Below are positions 6,523-7,502 of a DNA stretch of 7,502 bases, in pieces (the first letter of the stretch is position 1; each line of letters starts with the position of its first letter). Origin of the DNA: Burkholderiaceae bacterium (lineage in GTDB: Bacteria > Pseudomonadota > Gammaproteobacteria > Burkholderiales > Burkholderiaceae); NCBI GenBank assembly GCA_017998575.1, contig JAGOCV010000198.1, positions 1 through 7,502 on the forward strand, given 5' to 3'. A model generated the notes under the pieces. That model saw only the letters and a list, made by a program, of their open reading frames with translations, searched no databases and was not told the origin of the DNA. Made by a program: the position numbers and the translations under genes.

Positions 6523-6528
6523 GATAAT
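6523..6528 (+). promoter_or_regulatory. Candidate -10 box (GATAAT) for the kinase-fold gene
   Basis: GATAAT matches the sigma-70 -10 consensus TATAAT at five of six bases and stands out in a very GC-rich context. Initiation about seven bases downstream would fall near 6534-6536, only two to four bases before the GTG at 6538. No good -35 is seen at the usual distance (around 6500-6505), so the promoter is supported only by this half and by its position in the 34-base gap. Confidence 0.5.
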
Positions 6529-6537
6529 CGCGCCCTT

Positions 6538-7284
6538 GTGAGCCTGCCCGACACCCTCTCCCCATCCGCCAGGACCTGGACCAAGACCGCCGACCGGCCG
6601 CTGCGCAGCTGGTCCAAGTCGCTGGGTATCTGGGTGTTTGCGCATTTCCTGGATGTGCCCGTGCCTTGGCACGCGGTTCGCCAGACCGACGCCAGGGCGC
6701 TGCTGGCCTACGAACACGAGCGCCTGGTGGCCCTGGCGGCGGCCGGCGAACATGTGCCTGCGGTGCTGGCCTTCGACGGTTTTTCGCTCACCACCGGCGA
6801 CATCGGCGAAACGGTGGACCTTCAGCTGCACCGCATGGGCGAGGCCGAGCGCCTGCCCGTGATGTGCGCGGCCAGCGCCGACCTCGCCGCCTTTCACGCA
6901 CGCGGCCAGTGGCACGGCGGCGCCCAGCTGCGCAACACCACCTGGAATGGCGAGCGCTTCGCCCGGCTGGACTTCGAGGAACGCCTGCGTCCCGGCATGG
7001 CGCTGGAGACGGTGCAGGTGTACGACGTGCTGCAGATGCTGCTCTCGCTGGCGCGCTACCTGCAGCCGCTGGGGCCGGGTGCGGTGCTCGCGGTGTTGCG
7101 GGCCTACGAGCAGGGCGGCACGGGCGGGCCGGCTCTGCGTGCCTTCATCGCCCACCTGCTGCCGCGCCTGCTGCGGGTGTCGCGCATCGCGGCGTGGTCG
7201 AAGCGGCTGGATGGCTCGCGCGAACTGATGCGGTTGCGCACGGTGCTGGAAGGCATGGCGGCGTTTGTGGCATCGCCTGCCTGA
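6538..7284 (+). CDS. Kinase-fold protein (lipopolysaccharide kinase / BUD32-like), degenerate catalytic loop
   Basis: A 248-residue protein with no signal peptide or clear membrane segment. The middle looks like the core of a small bacterial kinase-like domain. 'YEHERLVALAAAG' (about 57-69) fits helix C. 'LAAFHARGQWHGGAQLRN' (116-133) fits the catalytic loop, with N133 as the metal-binding Asn. 'LDFEE' (144-148) fits the DFG-equivalent 'IDFE' of KdkA/WaaP/BUD32-type kinases, with D145. The usual catalytic Asp (H-x-D-L) is replaced: the loop reads H126-G127-G128-A129. A glycine-rich P-loop and a clear beta-3 Lys are not evident. It may be an atypical kinase, a pseudokinase or an aminoglycoside-phosphotransferase relative. 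GTG at 6538 is the only reasonable start; there is no Shine-Dalgarno, but a -10-like box lies immediately upstream. It is probably a separate transcript from glnT. The substrate is unknown. Confidence 0.72.
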   Translation: MSLPDTLSPSARTWTKTADRPLRSWSKSLGIWVFAHFLDVPVPWHAVRQTDARALLAYEHERLVALAAAGEHVPAVLAFDGFSLTTGDIGETVDLQLHRMGEAERLPVMCAASADLAAFHARGQWHGGAQLRNTTWNGERFARLDFEERLRPGMALETVQVYDVLQMLLSLARYLQPLGPGAVLAVLRAYEQGGTGGPALRAFIAHLLPRLLRVSRIAAWSKRLDGSRELMRLRTVLEGMAAFVASPA

Positions 7285-7502
7285 TCACAGGTACACGAAC
7301 GTGTCGCAGGCGGCCACGAAGGCCGGCGAAGCATCGGGTCGGCCGAAGCCGTAGACGGCGACGTCGGCTTCGCGAATGCGCCCGGCGGCCCCGGTGAAGT
7401 CGCTGTCGCACGAGGCGATGCAGATGCCGTCCAGGCGCGGGCGGCGCGCGAGGAATTCCATGACGTCCATGATGAGCGCCGAGTCCGAGGCGTTCTTCTG
7501 GT
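7285..7502 (-). CDS. NYN (PIN-like) domain protein, C-terminal part, 5' truncated
   Basis: The minus-strand frame is open from the right edge to a stop at 7285-7287, giving 71 complete visible codons; the N-terminus lies beyond the window. It reads on from 'QKNASDSALIMDVMEFL' through 'SCDSDFTGAAGRIRE' and 'AVYGFGRPDASPAF' to 'ACDTFVYL'. This is the typical second half of the NYN/LabA-like (DUF88, PF01936) fold. 'NASDSAL' and 'DSDF' carry the acidic residues expected to hold metal in PIN-like nucleases, so RNA cleavage is a family-level possibility, not shown here. The protein ends with the NYN core; if it has an extra domain such as OST-HTH/LOTUS, it is not at the visible C-terminus. An ATG at 7468-7470 is internal to the domain and is not the true start. 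The gene converges on the kinase-fold gene with no bases between stops. Confidence 0.85.
   Translation of the reverse strand, partial: QKNASDSALIMDVMEFLARRPRLDGICIASCDSDFTGAAGRIREADVAVYGFGRPDASPAFVAACDTFVYL

Noticed and set aside
6666..7411. Open frames at 6666-7397 (+) and 7145-7411 (-) overlapping the kinase-fold and NYN genes
   Set aside because: Arg/Ala-rich translations without motifs; the frames at 6538-7284 (+) and 7285-7502 (-) have clear family signatures instead.
1..7502. CRISPR array, tRNA, rRNA, insertion sequence, riboswitch or phage genes
   Set aside because: No regularly spaced repeats, no cloverleaf-like or conserved RNA sequence, no terminal inverted repeats and no transposase or phage protein were seen.

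Overview
The window is dense, GC-rich chromosomal DNA with short intergenic gaps. Codon use and protein sequences suggest a betaproteobacterium of the order Burkholderiales, probably Comamonadaceae; this placement is inference from sequence style, not from a database search. There is no sign of a mobile element, CRISPR array, tRNA or rRNA. Every gene is on the + strand except the last, which is cut by the right edge.

Left part (1-2214): the end of a polyamine-type ABC transporter operon. It holds the C-terminus of the PotG/PotA-like ATPase, then PotH-like and PotI-like inner-membrane permeases, with gaps of 2 and 14 bases. The periplasmic binding protein (PotF/PotD) is not in the window and presumably lies upstream. 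A strong intrinsic terminator at 2236-2261 closes this unit.

Middle part (2262-6503): a 111-base control region holds an imperfect tandem repeat (2262-2309) and a sigma-54-like motif (2333-2347). It precedes a tight three-gene catabolic unit: a PuuC-like aldehyde dehydrogenase, a GabT-like 4-aminobutyrate aminotransferase, and a GlnT-like (type III) glutamine synthetase homologue. The last two overlap by four bases, with a TTG start. Together the genes suggest uptake of putrescine or a related amine, oxidation of an aminoaldehyde to GABA or gamma-glutamyl-GABA, and transamination of GABA to succinate semialdehyde. The GlnT-like enzyme would either gamma-glutamylate an amine (the role of PuuA in E. 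coli) or recapture ammonium. The oxidase/aminotransferase and the gamma-glutamyl-GABA hydrolase needed for a full route are not here.

Right part (6504-7502): an unrelated pair of convergent genes. A 248-residue kinase-fold protein with a degenerate catalytic loop starts at a GTG just 3' of a GATAAT -10-like box, so its transcript may be nearly leaderless. It meets, stop codon against stop codon at TGATCA, the 3' end of a minus-strand NYN (PIN-like) domain protein.

No convincing wholly new system is visible. The points most worth checking are the substrate of the GlnT-like enzyme, which lacks the canonical ammonium-site Asp, the degenerate kinase-fold protein, and the control region before the aldehyde dehydrogenase gene.
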